Part shown: positions 50,041 through 59,518 of the stretch, one piece after another
Position numbering within the stretch: the first letter of the stretch is position 1
How the letters are laid out: the number at the start of each line of letters is the position of its first letter
Assembly (NCBI RefSeq): GCF_003336805.1
Contig: NZ_QFWJ01000012.1
Span: forward strand, 1 to 64,000
Length of the DNA stretch: 64,000 bases
Source: Marinospirillum perlucidum
GTDB lineage: Bacteria; Pseudomonadota; Gammaproteobacteria; Pseudomonadales; Halomonadaceae
Direction of reading: 5' to 3'
Notes under the pieces: model-generated
What the model saw: the letters and a program-made list of their open reading frames with translations, nothing else
Database searches by the model: none
Told to the model about the DNA's origin: nothing
Program-made: the position numbers and the translations under genes

Positions 50041-50561
50041 TTTTCCACCTCCGGCAGAATAACTTGGTTAACCAGTTCCGGGGTAATTTCACCCGCCAGG
50101 TGGTAACGCACGATACCTTCCTGATCCACCAGGAAGGTTTCCGGCGCGCCATAAACACCCAGGTCAAAAGCCAGGGCTCTCACCCCTTCCGGCTCGAACA
50201 GGTTCAACTGGTAGGGGTTGCCCTGTTCCTGCAGGTAGGTAAACGCCTTGTCACGTTCATCCTTGTAATTCAGACCGATTACGGGGATACCGGCAGCAGC
50301 CAGGCGCTGGATGTCATCATGTTCTTCGTAACAGGTCGGACACCAGCTACCCCAGATATTCAGCAGGAAGACCTCACCCAGCAAATCATCGCGGGTCACC
50401 TGAAGTTCCGGGTTATCCAGGCGCGGCAGGGTGAACTCGGGCAGGGGCTTGCCCAAAAGTGCCGAATCTCTCGCTGCCGGGTCCAGACTCAAGCCCTTGT
50501 AAAGAAAAACACCCAGAATAATAAAAATAATCAGGGGTAAAAAAAGCAAAAAGCGCTTCAT
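50022..50561 (-). CDS. ccmG: Periplasmic thioredoxin CcmG/DsbE
   Basis: A 179-residue membrane-anchored thioredoxin. The N-terminal helix (about 4-22) is followed by a thioredoxin fold with WCPTC (Cys74, Cys77) and the conserved GVYGAPETF (cis-proline region). It reduces CcmH or apocytochromes in the periplasm. Confidence 0.96.
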   Translation of the reverse strand: MKRFLLFLPLIIFIILGVFLYKGLSLDPAARDSALLGKPLPEFTLPRLDNPELQVTRDDLLGEVFLLNIWGSWCPTCYEEHDDIQRLAAAGIPVIGLNYKDERDKAFTYLQEQGNPYQLNLFEPEGVRALAFDLGVYGAPETFLVDQEGIVRYHLAGEITPELVNQVILPEVEKWQDAY

Positions 50562-50576
50562 CTTGATGATCTCCAG

Positions 50577-52559
50577 TTATCCCTGTTGCCGGGAGGTTCC
50601 AGCCTCCGCTGGGGCCGTCTCGGGGACACGAATACGATAGCGTCGGTCAGTCACCGCCAGGAGTGCCGAAAAGGCTGCAATAAAGCCGCCCCACCAGATC
50701 CAGCGGACAAAAGGCTTGTAGTGAATACGCATGGCATAGGCCTGGTCATCCAGGGATTCACCCATGGCTACATAAACATCGCGCAGCGGCCCCCAATCAA
50801 TGGAAACCTGGGTCATGGGCATGCCTCTCACCTGATAGAGACGCTTTTCAGGTGTAAAGGTTTTCAAAAGCTTGCCCTCGTCGGAACGCATTTCCACCAC
50901 GGCAGTATCTGCCGTAAAGTTGGGGCCTTGGCGCTGCCCCAAGGAAACCAGGGTAAACTCATAACCCTTGACGCTGACTGGCTCACCCACGGCCATGCGT
51001 ACATCCCTTTCTTCGCCATAGTTAGACACCATGGTGACACCCAGAACGATCAGGGCAGCACCCAGATGGCCACCCATCATGCCCCAGCGGCTGCGGGAAA
51101 TTCCCTTCCAGCCCTTCTTGCCGCGGGAAGCTTCCCAAATATCGCGGATACTGGTGGTGGCGATCCATAAAAAGAGAGTCAAGCCCAGAGCCACTGCCAA
51201 ACTCCAGCTTCCATCGTAAATCCAGGGCAGGATGGCAAAACCCAGCAGCAGACTGAGCAGACCCGCCAGCCAGATCTTGCGCTTCAACTTGCTCCACTGC
51301 ATCGACTTCCAATCACTCAGCGGCCCCAGTCCCATGAAGATACCCAACAGCAGCATCTGGGGAACAAAGAGCGCGTTGAAATAGGGAGGCCCCACGGAAA
51401 TCTTGCCCTGGTTGAGCGCATCCATCAGCAGGGGATAGATGGTACCCAGCAAGACCGTCAGGGTCGCCACCACCAGCAGAACATTATTGGCCAGCAGAAA
51501 GACATCGCGCGACAAGAGAGAATAGGCAGCCTTGGCTTTGAGGTTAGGAACCCGCAGCGCATAGATCAGCAGTGACAGACCGATGGTCAGCCCCAGGAGC
51601 AACAGCAAGAAGAGGCCCCGGTCAGGATCATTGGCAAAAGCGTGCACCGAGTTGAGAACCCCCGAGCGAACCAGGAAGAAACCGAGCAGACTGGTCGAGA
51701 AGGTGGCAATGGCCAACAACAGCGTCCAGCTTTTGAAGAGGCCGCGTTTTTCCGTAACTGCCAGAGAATGCATCAGGGCGGTGCCCAGCAACCAGGGCAA
51801 GAGGGAGGCATTTTCCACCGGGTCCCAGAACCACCAGCCACCCCAGCCCAGCTCGTAATAAGCCCACCAGGAGCCCAGGGCAATACCAGCGGTCAAAAAG
51901 GCCCAGGCGACTGAAGTCCAGGGGCGGCTCCAGCGTGCCCAGGCGGTATCCAGCTTGCCGCTCCAGAGCGCTGCCAGGGCAAAGGCAAAGGTAACGGCAA
52001 AACCCACATAACCCATGTAAAGAAGCGGCGGATGGAAAGCCAGACCCGGATCCTGAAGCAGTGGATTCAAGTCTGCGCCATCGGTCGGGATACGAGGCAA
52101 GTAGCGATCAAAGGGGTTGGACGTCAGGATCACGAAAAGCAGCATACCGACACTGACAAAGCCCAACACCGACAGGGCCCGGCCCAGAACATCAGCAGGC
52201 AGGCCCTTGGACAGACTCACGGCAAAGGTCCAGCCGGCCAGCAGCAGCAACCACAAGAGCAGCGAACCTTCATGAGCACCCCAAACCGCACTCAGTTTGT
52301 AAAACCAGGGCAGAGCCGAGTTGGAGTTGTTGGCCACATAGACGACACTGAAATCATCCAGCAGGAAACTGGATGCCAGGAGAAGAAAGCTGATTCCCAG
52401 GAAAACAAACTGGGCCCAGGCCGCTGGCTGGGCATAAGCCAGCCAGAGGGGCTGCCGGGTCAAACTGCCGGCCAGAGGAAAAATTGCTTGTACAGAGGCC
52501 ATCACCAAAGCCAGAATCAGCGCAAAATGCCCCAGTTCCGGCAAATAGAGAATATCCAT
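50577..52559 (-). CDS. ccmF: Haem lyase subunit CcmF
   Basis: A protein of about 660 residues with roughly 14-15 transmembrane helices. The tryptophan-rich WWAYYELGWGGWWFWDPVENASLLPWL motif (about 240-266) and conserved histidines handle haem for ligation to apocytochrome c. The ATG at 52559 (MDILYL) is chosen; an in-frame GTG at 52571 is an alternative. Confidence 0.96.
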   Translation of the reverse strand: MDILYLPELGHFALILALVMASVQAIFPLAGSLTRQPLWLAYAQPAAWAQFVFLGISFLLLASSFLLDDFSVVYVANNSNSALPWFYKLSAVWGAHEGSLLLWLLLLAGWTFAVSLSKGLPADVLGRALSVLGFVSVGMLLFVILTSNPFDRYLPRIPTDGADLNPLLQDPGLAFHPPLLYMGYVGFAVTFAFALAALWSGKLDTAWARWSRPWTSVAWAFLTAGIALGSWWAYYELGWGGWWFWDPVENASLLPWLLGTALMHSLAVTEKRGLFKSWTLLLAIATFSTSLLGFFLVRSGVLNSVHAFANDPDRGLFLLLLLGLTIGLSLLIYALRVPNLKAKAAYSLLSRDVFLLANNVLLVVATLTVLLGTIYPLLMDALNQGKISVGPPYFNALFVPQMLLLGIFMGLGPLSDWKSMQWSKLKRKIWLAGLLSLLLGFAILPWIYDGSWSLAVALGLTLFLWIATTSIRDIWEASRGKKGWKGISRSRWGMMGGHLGAALIVLGVTMVSNYGEERDVRMAVGEPVSVKGYEFTLVSLGQRQGPNFTADTAVVEMRSDEGKLLKTFTPEKRLYQVRGMPMTQVSIDWGPLRDVYVAMGESLDDQAYAMRIHYKPFVRWIWWGGFIAAFSALLAVTDRRYRIRVPETAPAEAGTSRQQG

Positions 52560-52580
52560 CAAATAAAACACCCGGGTTGA

Positions 52581-53057
52581 TTAGTAGGTTGCTTCAGTTG
52601 CTTCGCTGCTTTCTTGTGAGCCTGAAGGGAGTTTGCCAGCCGCTTCCAGGGCCTCGGCTACTTCAGGAGGCATGTAGTTTTCGTCATGCTTGGCCAGGAC
52701 TTCACTGGCGATCAGCTCCCGGTCTGCATTGAGTTCACCGACAGCAACAATACCCTGACCCTCGCGGAAAAGATCCGGCAGGATCTTGTCGTAATTGATC
52801 CACACCTGGGCATTGCTATCGGTTACGGCAAAGCGGACCCGCAGACTATCCGGGTCCCGTTTGACACTGCCCTCAACGACCATGCCGCCGGCCCGGATCT
52901 GACGGTTCTCGGGAGCCTCACCGGCCTGAATTTGGGTGGGAGTAAAGAAAAGGTTGATATTGCTACTCAGAGCAAAGAGAGTCAGCCCTACCGTGACGGA
53001 AACCCCTGCCAGCATCAGGCCCAGTATCCAGAGTTTTTTCTTTCTTTTTGGTGTCAT
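52581..53057 (-). CDS. ccmE: Haem chaperone CcmE
   Basis: A 158-residue periplasmic haem-binding protein with an N-terminal membrane anchor (about 10-30) and an OB-fold. The haem-attaching His124 lies in HDENYMPPE. It takes haem from CcmABCD to CcmF. It overlaps ccmD by 4 nt. Confidence 0.96.
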   Translation of the reverse strand: MTPKRKKKLWILGLMLAGVSVTVGLTLFALSSNINLFFTPTQIQAGEAPENRQIRAGGMVVEGSVKRDPDSLRVRFAVTDSNAQVWINYDKILPDLFREGQGIVAVGELNADRELIASEVLAKHDENYMPPEVAEALEAAGKLPSGSQESSEATEATY

Positions 53058-53245
53058 GCCTGTTCACCTTGTTGATTGACCTCACGCCGCAGCTGACGTG
53101 CCAGTTGTTTGCGGGTTGCCTTCAACTTCAACCAGGGCAGAAGAATATTGAAGGCCATCAACAGCAAACTGAGAGCAAAGGAACTCCAGACATAGAGCCC
53201 CTGCCCCCCCATATTGATGAACTCGGACAAGCTATCGAAATACAT
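53054..53245 (-). CDS. ccmD: Cytochrome c maturation protein CcmD
   Basis: A 63-residue small membrane protein with one helix (about 15-38) and a basic C-terminal tail ([11 protein letters not shown]). The start [12 protein letters not shown] motif is typical of CcmD, which supports release of holo-CcmE from the CcmAB/CcmC complex. It lies 3 nt after ccmC. Confidence 0.93.
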   Translation of the reverse strand: MYFDSLSEFINMGGQGLYVWSSFALSLLLMAFNILLPWLKLKATRKQLARQLRREVNQQGEQA

Positions 53246-53248
53246 GGT

Positions 53249-54007
53249 TCACTTCCGTTGCAATAAATCTTTAACCCAACCGGATTTGTGCTCACGCCTC
53301 AAGACTTCGGCCCGGGCCCGCAAGAGTAGCGACCAGCCCAGAAACGCATAAAAACCGATCACCATCAGCAGCAGAGGTACCCACATGGAAGCTGGCATGG
53401 CCGGTTTTTCGGTCAGGGTGAAGGTAGCTGGCTGGTGCAGGGTATACCACCAGTCAACCGAGTATTTGATAATGGGAATGTTGATCACCCCCACGATGGC
53501 CATCAGAGCACAGGCCTTGGCCGCTGTATCCTGGGGCTTGAGGGCCTCTCGCAGGGCAATGACGCCCAGGTAGAGAAAGAAGAGGATCAGCATGGAAGTC
53601 AGACGGGCATCCCACATCCACCAGGTTCCCCAGGTGGGCACCCCCCAGATGGCACCAGTCACCAGGGCAATAAAGGTCATGCTGGCCCCCACCGGGGCCA
53701 AGGATTGGGCCACCACATCCGCCATCTTGATCTTCCAGACCAGGAGGACAACACCGGCCAGTGCCATCATCACGTAGATGGACTGGGCCAGGAAGGCGGC
53801 AGGTACGTGCACATAGATAATCCGAAAGCTATTGCCCTGCTGGTAATCCATGGGCGCATACGCCAGTCCCCAGATTAACCCGGCCCCGATAAAAAGCAGC
53901 GATACCACTGCAAACCAGGGCAGCCAGAGACCACTAATCTGGTAAAACCACTTAGGCGAAGCCAAGCGGTGATACAGGGTTGTTAACCATTTCCACACGT
54001 TAAACAC
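53249..54007 (-). CDS. ccmC: Haem exporter/presenter CcmC
   Basis: A 252-residue protein with six transmembrane helices. The WGVPTWGTWWMWDARLTS tryptophan-rich motif (about 122-139), flanked by conserved histidines, presents haem to CcmE. Confidence 0.96.
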   Translation of the reverse strand: MFNVWKWLTTLYHRLASPKWFYQISGLWLPWFAVVSLLFIGAGLIWGLAYAPMDYQQGNSFRIIYVHVPAAFLAQSIYVMMALAGVVLLVWKIKMADVVAQSLAPVGASMTFIALVTGAIWGVPTWGTWWMWDARLTSMLILFFLYLGVIALREALKPQDTAAKACALMAIVGVINIPIIKYSVDWWYTLHQPATFTLTEKPAMPASMWVPLLLMVIGFYAFLGWSLLLRARAEVLRREHKSGWVKDLLQRK

Positions 54008-54069
54008 CTCAATCTAACTCAGGCTCAGGATAAACGGGCATCCTCAACCTCTTGCAATTATCGGATCGT

Positions 54070-54804
54070 CTATTCACCCGAGAGGGTAATTCTCAAACCT
54101 GCAGCGATTGCCCAGGGAGCCAGGGTTAAAGCCAGAGCAGCCAAAGCCCCCAGCAAGGCCAAATGGGGTAAGGCATTGCCCCCACTGATGGCTGTTTGCA
54201 TGGCACCGGTACCAAAAATCAATACGGGTATATAGAAGGGCAGTACCAACAGCGTCATCAAAACCCCCGATTTACCCAGGCCGGCAGTTAGGGCGGCCCC
54301 TATCCCCCCGACCAGACTCAAGGCCAGGCTACCCAGCAGTAGCGAAAGCAAAAGAACCCCCTGAGCTTCCCAGGGCAGATACAGCATAATGCCCAGAAAA
54401 GGGGACAGCAGTATCAAAGGCAAGCTGGTTAACAGCCAGTGAACCGCCAACTTGGCCATGGCCAGGGCTGCCAGGGAATAACCACTTAACTGCTGCTGCT
54501 CCAGAGAGCCATCCATCAAATCAGGGCGAAAAAGGGCATCCAGTGACATGAGGACGGCCAGCAGCGCGGCTACCCAAAGCACTCCTGGTGCTACCGGCGC
54601 CAGTATTTCTTCTGTCGGCGATATCCCCAAAGGAAAAAGCACCACGACCAGGGCAAAAAATACCAGAGGGTTAAGCAAATCACCCCGTCTACGCACCTGC
54701 AGCCGACCTTCTCGGGCCAGGGCTGCTAAAAAGACACTGCCTTGACTGGGTAAGTTCGACTTTTTTGCCTTTAGGCGACAAAAGGTCGCAGCCGTTTTAT
54801 TCAT
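54070..54804 (-). CDS. ccmB: Cytochrome c maturation ABC permease CcmB
   Basis: A 244-residue membrane protein with six hydrophobic segments and the QVRRRGDLLNPLVFFALVVVLFPLGISP start region typical of CcmB. It is the permease for CcmA. The N-terminus is about 20 residues longer than many homologues. It overlaps ccmA by 8 nt. Confidence 0.93.
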   Translation of the reverse strand: MNKTAATFCRLKAKKSNLPSQGSVFLAALAREGRLQVRRRGDLLNPLVFFALVVVLFPLGISPTEEILAPVAPGVLWVAALLAVLMSLDALFRPDLMDGSLEQQQLSGYSLAALAMAKLAVHWLLTSLPLILLSPFLGIMLYLPWEAQGVLLLSLLLGSLALSLVGGIGAALTAGLGKSGVLMTLLVLPFYIPVLIFGTGAMQTAISGGNALPHLALLGALAALALTLAPWAIAAGLRITLSGE

Positions 54805-55456
54805 GATTGTCTCCCGCCAGCTTGCCCAGGCGCAGCTTTTTCAAACCCGGCAGGTTTTCCAAAGCATGGTGACTGGTCAGAATAATAGCTCCTCCATCGG
54901 CGACATGAGCCACTAACAAGGCTTCCATCGCGGCCACGCCTTCCTTATCCAAGGCGGTAAAGGGTTCATCCAGCAACCATAAGGGGCGCTGGGTAAAGAG
55001 CAGTCGCGCCAGAGCCACACGTCGTTTCTGCCCGGCGGATAACTGGTGACAGGGCTGATCCTCAAAGCCGGACAGACCCACACCGACAAGGGCCTTCTCC
55101 AGATCTTCTTCCTGGGTAAATCCCTCCAGAGCGGCATACCAGCGCAGGTTTTCCAGGGGGGTCAGTTCCGGTTTGATGCCAGCCAAATGGCCGATAAAAA
55201 CCAGTGAGCGGTAGTAGTCATCACTGACTTGCTTGACCGGTTCACCCTGCCAAAAAACCTCACCACTACTAGCTGGAAGCAGACCGGCCAGGACTCGCAA
55301 GAGGCTGGTTTTGCCGGCCCCATTGGGGCCTTCCAGCTGCAGCAGATCACCGGGGTAAATATCCAGATCCAGGGAAGAAAAGAGCTGACGCTCATCACGT
55401 TCACAGTCAAGCTGCCTGACAGTTAACAGGGGCGGTTTGGAGGCAGACTCAGACAT
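54797..55456 (-). CDS. ccmA: Cytochrome c maturation ABC ATPase CcmA
   Basis: A 219-residue ABC ATPase with Walker A GPNGAGKTS (about 38-46), signature LSAGQKRRVALARL (about 136-149) and Walker B LWLLDEPFTALD. It powers release of haem-loaded CcmE. It is first in the ccmABCDEFGHI operon, which reads leftwards. Confidence 0.96.
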   Translation of the reverse strand: MSESASKPPLLTVRQLDCERDERQLFSSLDLDIYPGDLLQLEGPNGAGKTSLLRVLAGLLPASSGEVFWQGEPVKQVSDDYYRSLVFIGHLAGIKPELTPLENLRWYAALEGFTQEEDLEKALVGVGLSGFEDQPCHQLSAGQKRRVALARLLFTQRPLWLLDEPFTALDKEGVAAMEALLVAHVADGGAIILTSHHALENLPGLKKLRLGKLAGDNHE

Positions 55457-55488
55457 CGGGATGGCAAGGCCTTACTAAAAATGTACAG

Positions 55489-55517
55489 TTCAAATTAGCT
55501 GCACACTTTACTATGAT
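55489..55517 (+). promoter_or_regulatory. Candidate sigma-70 promoter of the FliK-like/FlhB-like pair
   Basis: TTCAAA (55489-55494) and TATGAT (55512-55517) are separated by 17 bp. Transcription would start near 55524, about 45 nt before the FliK-like ATG. Confidence 0.42.
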
Positions 55518-55568
55518 CCTGATAAATCTGCCAGACAAGCCACCGGCTCGCAGCAAGAGGAAAAGACC

Positions 55569-57215
55569 ATGCAGGGTCTGCAAGTAACGACTTCAAACCG
55601 CTCCGATAGCGGCAGCAGTTCTTCCGGCACCCAGCTACGTGCTCTGCCCACTGAGGGTTCGGTCCGTGTGGAAGCCGGGCAGACTCGTAGCGGCCAGGTA
55701 GTCGCCAGTGAACCGGCCCGAGAAGGCCAGGGCTACAGGGTTCAGGTTCAACTCAGCAATGGGGAGCAAGTCACCCTGCGGAGCGACCGCCCATTGGCCC
55801 AGGGCCAGGCGCTGCAGATCACCGGGCGTCAAGACGGGCTGGTGGATGTACGCCTGCTTCCCCAGGTACCCGGCCAGGCCAAGGCGGCCCAGCAGCTCAA
55901 TCAACTGCTTAACCAGCTCCCTACCCTGCCTGCACGCCTGGCATCCGGTCAGTCACTACCCAGTAGTGGTGGCTCCATTCAAGTTGGCCAGGTAATCAGC
56001 AGCCAGGCATTGAATCCCGGCCAGGGCCCTGCAGGCTCAGGTAGCTACCAGATCCAACTGCAACTGGCTGGCGGTCAAGTCCTACAGGTCACTAGCCAAC
56101 AGTCTTTACCCAGCGGCCAGCAGGTACAGATTCAAACCACGGGCAATCCTGCGGGAAACACACAACAACTGCAATTACGGCCTTTGACCAACGAAGCCTT
56201 GCAACTGCTTGGTATTTTAAACAATCCACTACCTTCAGCTACAACCATTCAAAGCAATAGCAGTCAGACTGCCAGCGTGCAAACACTCTTACAGGCTGCA
56301 GGCGCCCAGCTACGCCAGGCTCTACCACGCCAGGCGCCTCTACAGCAACCCTTGCAGCAGTTGACCCAATTGGTTCGCCAGCTGCCCGGGCAGACGCCAA
56401 CCCCTTCAGTGCAGACACCTGCCACTCAGGCTCAGACCGCAACCACCTCCAGCACCGCGCCACCCAGCTCGCCAGCAGCCAGTCTCAAGGAGCATATCTC
56501 CAGTCTGTTAAATCTGATTCCCCAGGGCAGCAAACCACCCAGCGCCCAACAACTCCAGGCTTTTATTCCTTTTAGCGGACTCTTGCTGGAAGCCAATGTG
56601 GTTCGTGGGCTGCAAACTGGAGCCCAAGGAGATCTCAAACTGCTACTGCAACAGGCCAGCGCCCAGTTACGCGGTCAGGCCGGTGGCGGGCAGGCAACCT
56701 CTAACCAACAGGTCTTGCAGCAGGTCGCCCAGCAAGTACAGGCAGCCCAGGCTCGTATTCAAGTGCTCCAGCAGAACAGCCTCCAGGCAACCCAGACCAG
56801 TCATGAGCGCGGCCAGCCAGCCCAGGTGATCCAGATGGATCTGCCCTATAGTGTCCGCGGGGATTGGTTCCAGGCGCAGATGGAAATACGCCGCTGGATC
56901 GAAGAAAAGGATGCCGAAGCCCAAGCTGAAGAAGCCGGACGCCGCACCCGCAGTTGGGAGGTCCAGCTGAGTTTTGACCTGCAACACTGGGGCCGAGTAC
57001 ATACGCTGCTAAAGCTTAAAGACAAGAATTTGAAAGCAGATATCTGGGTAGAAACGGCTGAAGCCTGGGCACCCATGCAGAAGGAAGTCGGTGTTCTGGA
57101 AGCCCGGTTAAGGCGCCTGGGTGCCGAGGTTGAGCGGGTAGACTGCCACCAGGGCCGCCCGCCTCAATTAGTCAGCAATCGCCACCCTCAACAGATTATC
57201 GATACGGAGATATAG
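55569..57215 (+). CDS. FliK-like hook-length-control-domain protein
   Basis: A 548-residue Gln/Ser/Pro-rich protein. The long low-complexity N-terminal two thirds (ruler-like) is followed by a compact C-terminal domain (about 420-545) with WEVQLSFDLQHWGRVHTLLKLKDKNLKADIWVE, resembling the FliK C-terminal substrate-switch domain. It precedes a FlhB-C-terminal-like gene by 1 nt, the same pair of functions that interact in flagellar export switching. It is not in a flagellar structural cluster here, so it may be a second, specialised FliK. Confidence 0.75.
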   Translation: MQGLQVTTSNRSDSGSSSSGTQLRALPTEGSVRVEAGQTRSGQVVASEPAREGQGYRVQVQLSNGEQVTLRSDRPLAQGQALQITGRQDGLVDVRLLPQVPGQAKAAQQLNQLLNQLPTLPARLASGQSLPSSGGSIQVGQVISSQALNPGQGPAGSGSYQIQLQLAGGQVLQVTSQQSLPSGQQVQIQTTGNPAGNTQQLQLRPLTNEALQLLGILNNPLPSATTIQSNSSQTASVQTLLQAAGAQLRQALPRQAPLQQPLQQLTQLVRQLPGQTPTPSVQTPATQAQTATTSSTAPPSSPAASLKEHISSLLNLIPQGSKPPSAQQLQAFIPFSGLLLEANVVRGLQTGAQGDLKLLLQQASAQLRGQAGGGQATSNQQVLQQVAQQVQAAQARIQVLQQNSLQATQTSHERGQPAQVIQMDLPYSVRGDWFQAQMEIRRWIEEKDAEAQAEEAGRRTRSWEVQLSFDLQHWGRVHTLLKLKDKNLKADIWVETAEAWAPMQKEVGVLEARLRRLGAEVERVDCHQGRPPQLVSNRHPQQIIDTEI

Positions 57216-57216
57216 C

Positions 57217-57507
57217 ATGCGTTTCAATTCGCGCGGGAGTTCACCTCGCAGAGCAGTAGCCCTGCAGTATGACGGACTCGGTGCTCCCCGACTGACCGCC
57301 AAGGGCTGTGCAGAAATTGCGGAAAAGATCATGCAGGTGGCAGAAGAAAATGATGTGCCTCTGTATGAGGATGCCAGCTTGGCGGCTGCCCTGGCACATC
57401 TGGAACTGGGCGAGGAGATTCCTGAACTCCTGTATATGGCCATTGCCGAGGTTCTGGCTTTTGTCTACGACCTGGATACGCTGAAAAGCAAAAGCGGCCA
57501 GAGTTAG
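57217..57507 (+). CDS. FlhB C-terminal-domain-like protein
   Basis: A 96-residue cytosolic protein homologous to the part of FlhB/EscU/YscU after the autocleavage site: AVALQYDG...APRLTAKG, AEKIMQVAEENDVPLYED and the closing LGEEIPELLYMAIAEVLAFVY. The NPTH motif and the membrane domain are absent. Its stop lies 6 nt from the convergent DUF2802 gene. Confidence 0.85.
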   Translation: MRFNSRGSSPRRAVALQYDGLGAPRLTAKGCAEIAEKIMQVAEENDVPLYEDASLAAALAHLELGEEIPELLYMAIAEVLAFVYDLDTLKSKSGQS

Positions 57508-57513
57508 CAGGAA

Positions 57514-57960
57514 TCAATTAATCGAGTAGTGCTCTTCACGATCCGGCGCTTCACGCTGCGCCTTGAGTTCAGAATGCACCAGAGTGATCAGCTCGGCTTC
57601 CACACGAGCCAATCCACAGTTTTGTACCAGATCATCAACGCTGGCCCCCATCTCAACCAGGCGCACTGCATAGGCATAAGGCAGACTGCCGGGATCGCGC
57701 TGTTCAATTTCCATCTGGCGCTCAACGGTGTTATTGAGGCGCTTTTCTACCTCGACCAGGCGCTGACCCATACCGATGGCACCACTGCCCATGGCATGAT
57801 TTTCATTTCTCAGCGCCTTGACCAGCAGATGAGTTTCATTGCGCGCTTCCTGCAGTTTTTGCTGCAGTTTGCGGATATGCGACAAGGCCAGACCACCCAG
57901 GAACAGAGCAAGGGCAGCAGCAGCCAGAGCAAGAAGTTCAACAACTGAAGGCATAGTCAT
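57514..57960 (-). CDS. DUF2802 membrane-anchored protein
   Basis: A 148-residue protein with one N-terminal transmembrane helix (about 5-27), a coiled coil (about 28-85) and a C-terminal DUF2802 domain with DPGSLPYAYAVRLVEMGASVDDLVQNCGLARVEAELI. It is regularly found beside cheW in Pseudomonas-type clusters, and the function is unknown. Its ATG overlaps the cheW stop (TAATG). Confidence 0.85.
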   Translation of the reverse strand: MTMPSVVELLALAAAALALFLGGLALSHIRKLQQKLQEARNETHLLVKALRNENHAMGSGAIGMGQRLVEVEKRLNNTVERQMEIEQRDPGSLPYAYAVRLVEMGASVDDLVQNCGLARVEAELITLVHSELKAQREAPDREEHYSIN

Positions 57961-58448
57961 TAAAGTGCTGCCAGTTCAGCCCACTCTTCATCGGACATCA
58001 GCTTGTTAAGCTCAACCAGAATAAGCAGCTCGCCATTCTTGTTGCACACACCCTGGATAAACTTGGCACTTTCTTCATTGCCGACGTTGGGGGCCGTTTC
58101 GATTTCCGATTGCTTCAGATAAACCACTTCAGCTACTGAGTCGACCATGATGCCGACGACCTGCTGGTCCGCCTCAATGATCATGATGCGGGTTGCATCC
58201 GTGACTTCTCCCGGCATTAGACCAAAGCGCTGGCGGGTATCTATAACAGTTACCACATTACCACGCAGGTTGATAATACCCAGCACATAATCAGGCGCAC
58301 CAGGAACCGGTGCAATTTCGGTATAGCGCAGCACTTCCTGCACCATCATGACATTGATACCGTAGGTCTCTTCAGCCAGACGGAAGGTCACATATTGGAG
58401 TACTGGATCAGAGGCGCTTTCAGCCTGAATCTTTTGTGGGCTCGACAT
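57960..58448 (-). CDS. cheW: Chemotaxis coupling protein CheW
   Basis: A 162-residue CheW/SH3-like protein linking receptors to CheA. Typical segments are YVTFRLAEETYGINVMMVQEVLRY (about 20-43), VLGIINLRGNVVTVIDTRQRFGL (about 61-83) and GIMVDSVAEVV. It overlaps the DUF2802 gene by one nucleotide. Confidence 0.95.
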   Translation of the reverse strand: MSSPQKIQAESASDPVLQYVTFRLAEETYGINVMMVQEVLRYTEIAPVPGAPDYVLGIINLRGNVVTVIDTRQRFGLMPGEVTDATRIMIIEADQQVVGIMVDSVAEVVYLKQSEIETAPNVGNEESAKFIQGVCNKNGELLILVELNKLMSDEEWAELAAL

Positions 58449-58540
58449 GGTTCAATCCTTCATTTCAGATGGGGGGAAACACCCATGAGTTTTTATGCTA
58501 ATACACCTTTGCCCAGAAAAACAGTAGGCAAAGAGCAAGT

Positions 58541-59518
58541 TTATTCAGAGTCCAGTTCCTTGAGCGCACTCAAATTGGCCGGTTCCATCTGCCCGTGGCC
58601 TTCCTTGAGAAGACGATCAAAAGCAGCCACATCAATCAAAGCACACATATGCTCAATCACTGTACCGGCCAGCCAGGGACGCTTGCCTAAAGAGGTTCTC
58701 CAGCGTACCTGATCGGGGTTTAGCGATATGGAACGATCAACCAGGTTACAGGCCAGACCCCAGACGCTATCGTGAATACGGATAATCAACTTATAGGGAT
58801 CCTGCTGCTGATTAATAAGAGCAGGCGGCAGCACCCATTGAGCCGTATCCACCATACACACATTCAGGTCATTGGCTCTCAGCATGCCCAGGAACCAATC
58901 GGGCTGGCCAAACAGGGGGGTGGGTTCACGATCTATCTTGATAATGCCCCCCAGTTCCACCAGAGGGACAGCCAGGGTTAAGCCTTTGACCTTGAACAGC
59001 AAACATTCAAAGCGTTCTTGAGCCCAGACAGGACGACCATTCTTCCAACCGGGAGGGGCTGGTGGCTGATCTTCTTTCTTGTCTTCACGGACTTCCGGTG
59101 GTGCTACTTCAGGTTCGGGCTCAACCAGGGGCTCGCTCGGCTGGGGTTCAGGCTCGGGAGCAGCAAGAGGTTCCTCAGGAAGAGGAGCAGGCTCCGGCTC
59201 AGCAGGAGGCGGCTCAGGGGTTTCCACTTGGGGCTCAGGCTGGGGTGCTACCTGCAATTCCGGCATCAGTACCTGGGGTTGCGCCGGATCAGCTTCTTCA
59301 ACAGCTGGCGGTGCTGCCTTTTCTTCTTCTGCCGCCGCCTGACGGGCACGCTCCAGGGATTCACTCAGATGCCGCCCCTGAAAAGACTCCTCGCGAGGCC
59401 GCGGGGATTCAGAGGGCTGAGAATACAGCTCCTCCAGATCGATATCCTGACCATCGTCGCTGAGAAGGGCTTCCAGATAACCCTCGATAGCCTGCTGAGG
59501 GGTCTCATGCCAACTCAT
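58541..59518 (-). CDS. CheW-domain protein ParP-like
   Basis: A 325-residue protein. An acidic N-terminus and a long Pro/Glu-rich linker (about 60-165, repeated PEPEP) precede a C-terminal CheW-like domain (about 175-310: VWAQERFECLLFKVKGLTLAVPLVELGGI). This arrangement matches ParP (Vibrio) and PA1463, which tether CheA arrays to the pole with the ParA-like ParC. It overlaps the ParC-like gene by 4 nt. Confidence 0.82.
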   Translation of the reverse strand: MSWHETPQQAIEGYLEALLSDDGQDIDLEELYSQPSESPRPREESFQGRHLSESLERARQAAAEEEKAAPPAVEEADPAQPQVLMPELQVAPQPEPQVETPEPPPAEPEPAPLPEEPLAAPEPEPQPSEPLVEPEPEVAPPEVREDKKEDQPPAPPGWKNGRPVWAQERFECLLFKVKGLTLAVPLVELGGIIKIDREPTPLFGQPDWFLGMLRANDLNVCMVDTAQWVLPPALINQQQDPYKLIIRIHDSVWGLACNLVDRSISLNPDQVRWRTSLGKRPWLAGTVIEHMCALIDVAAFDRLLKEGHGQMEPANLSALKELDSE

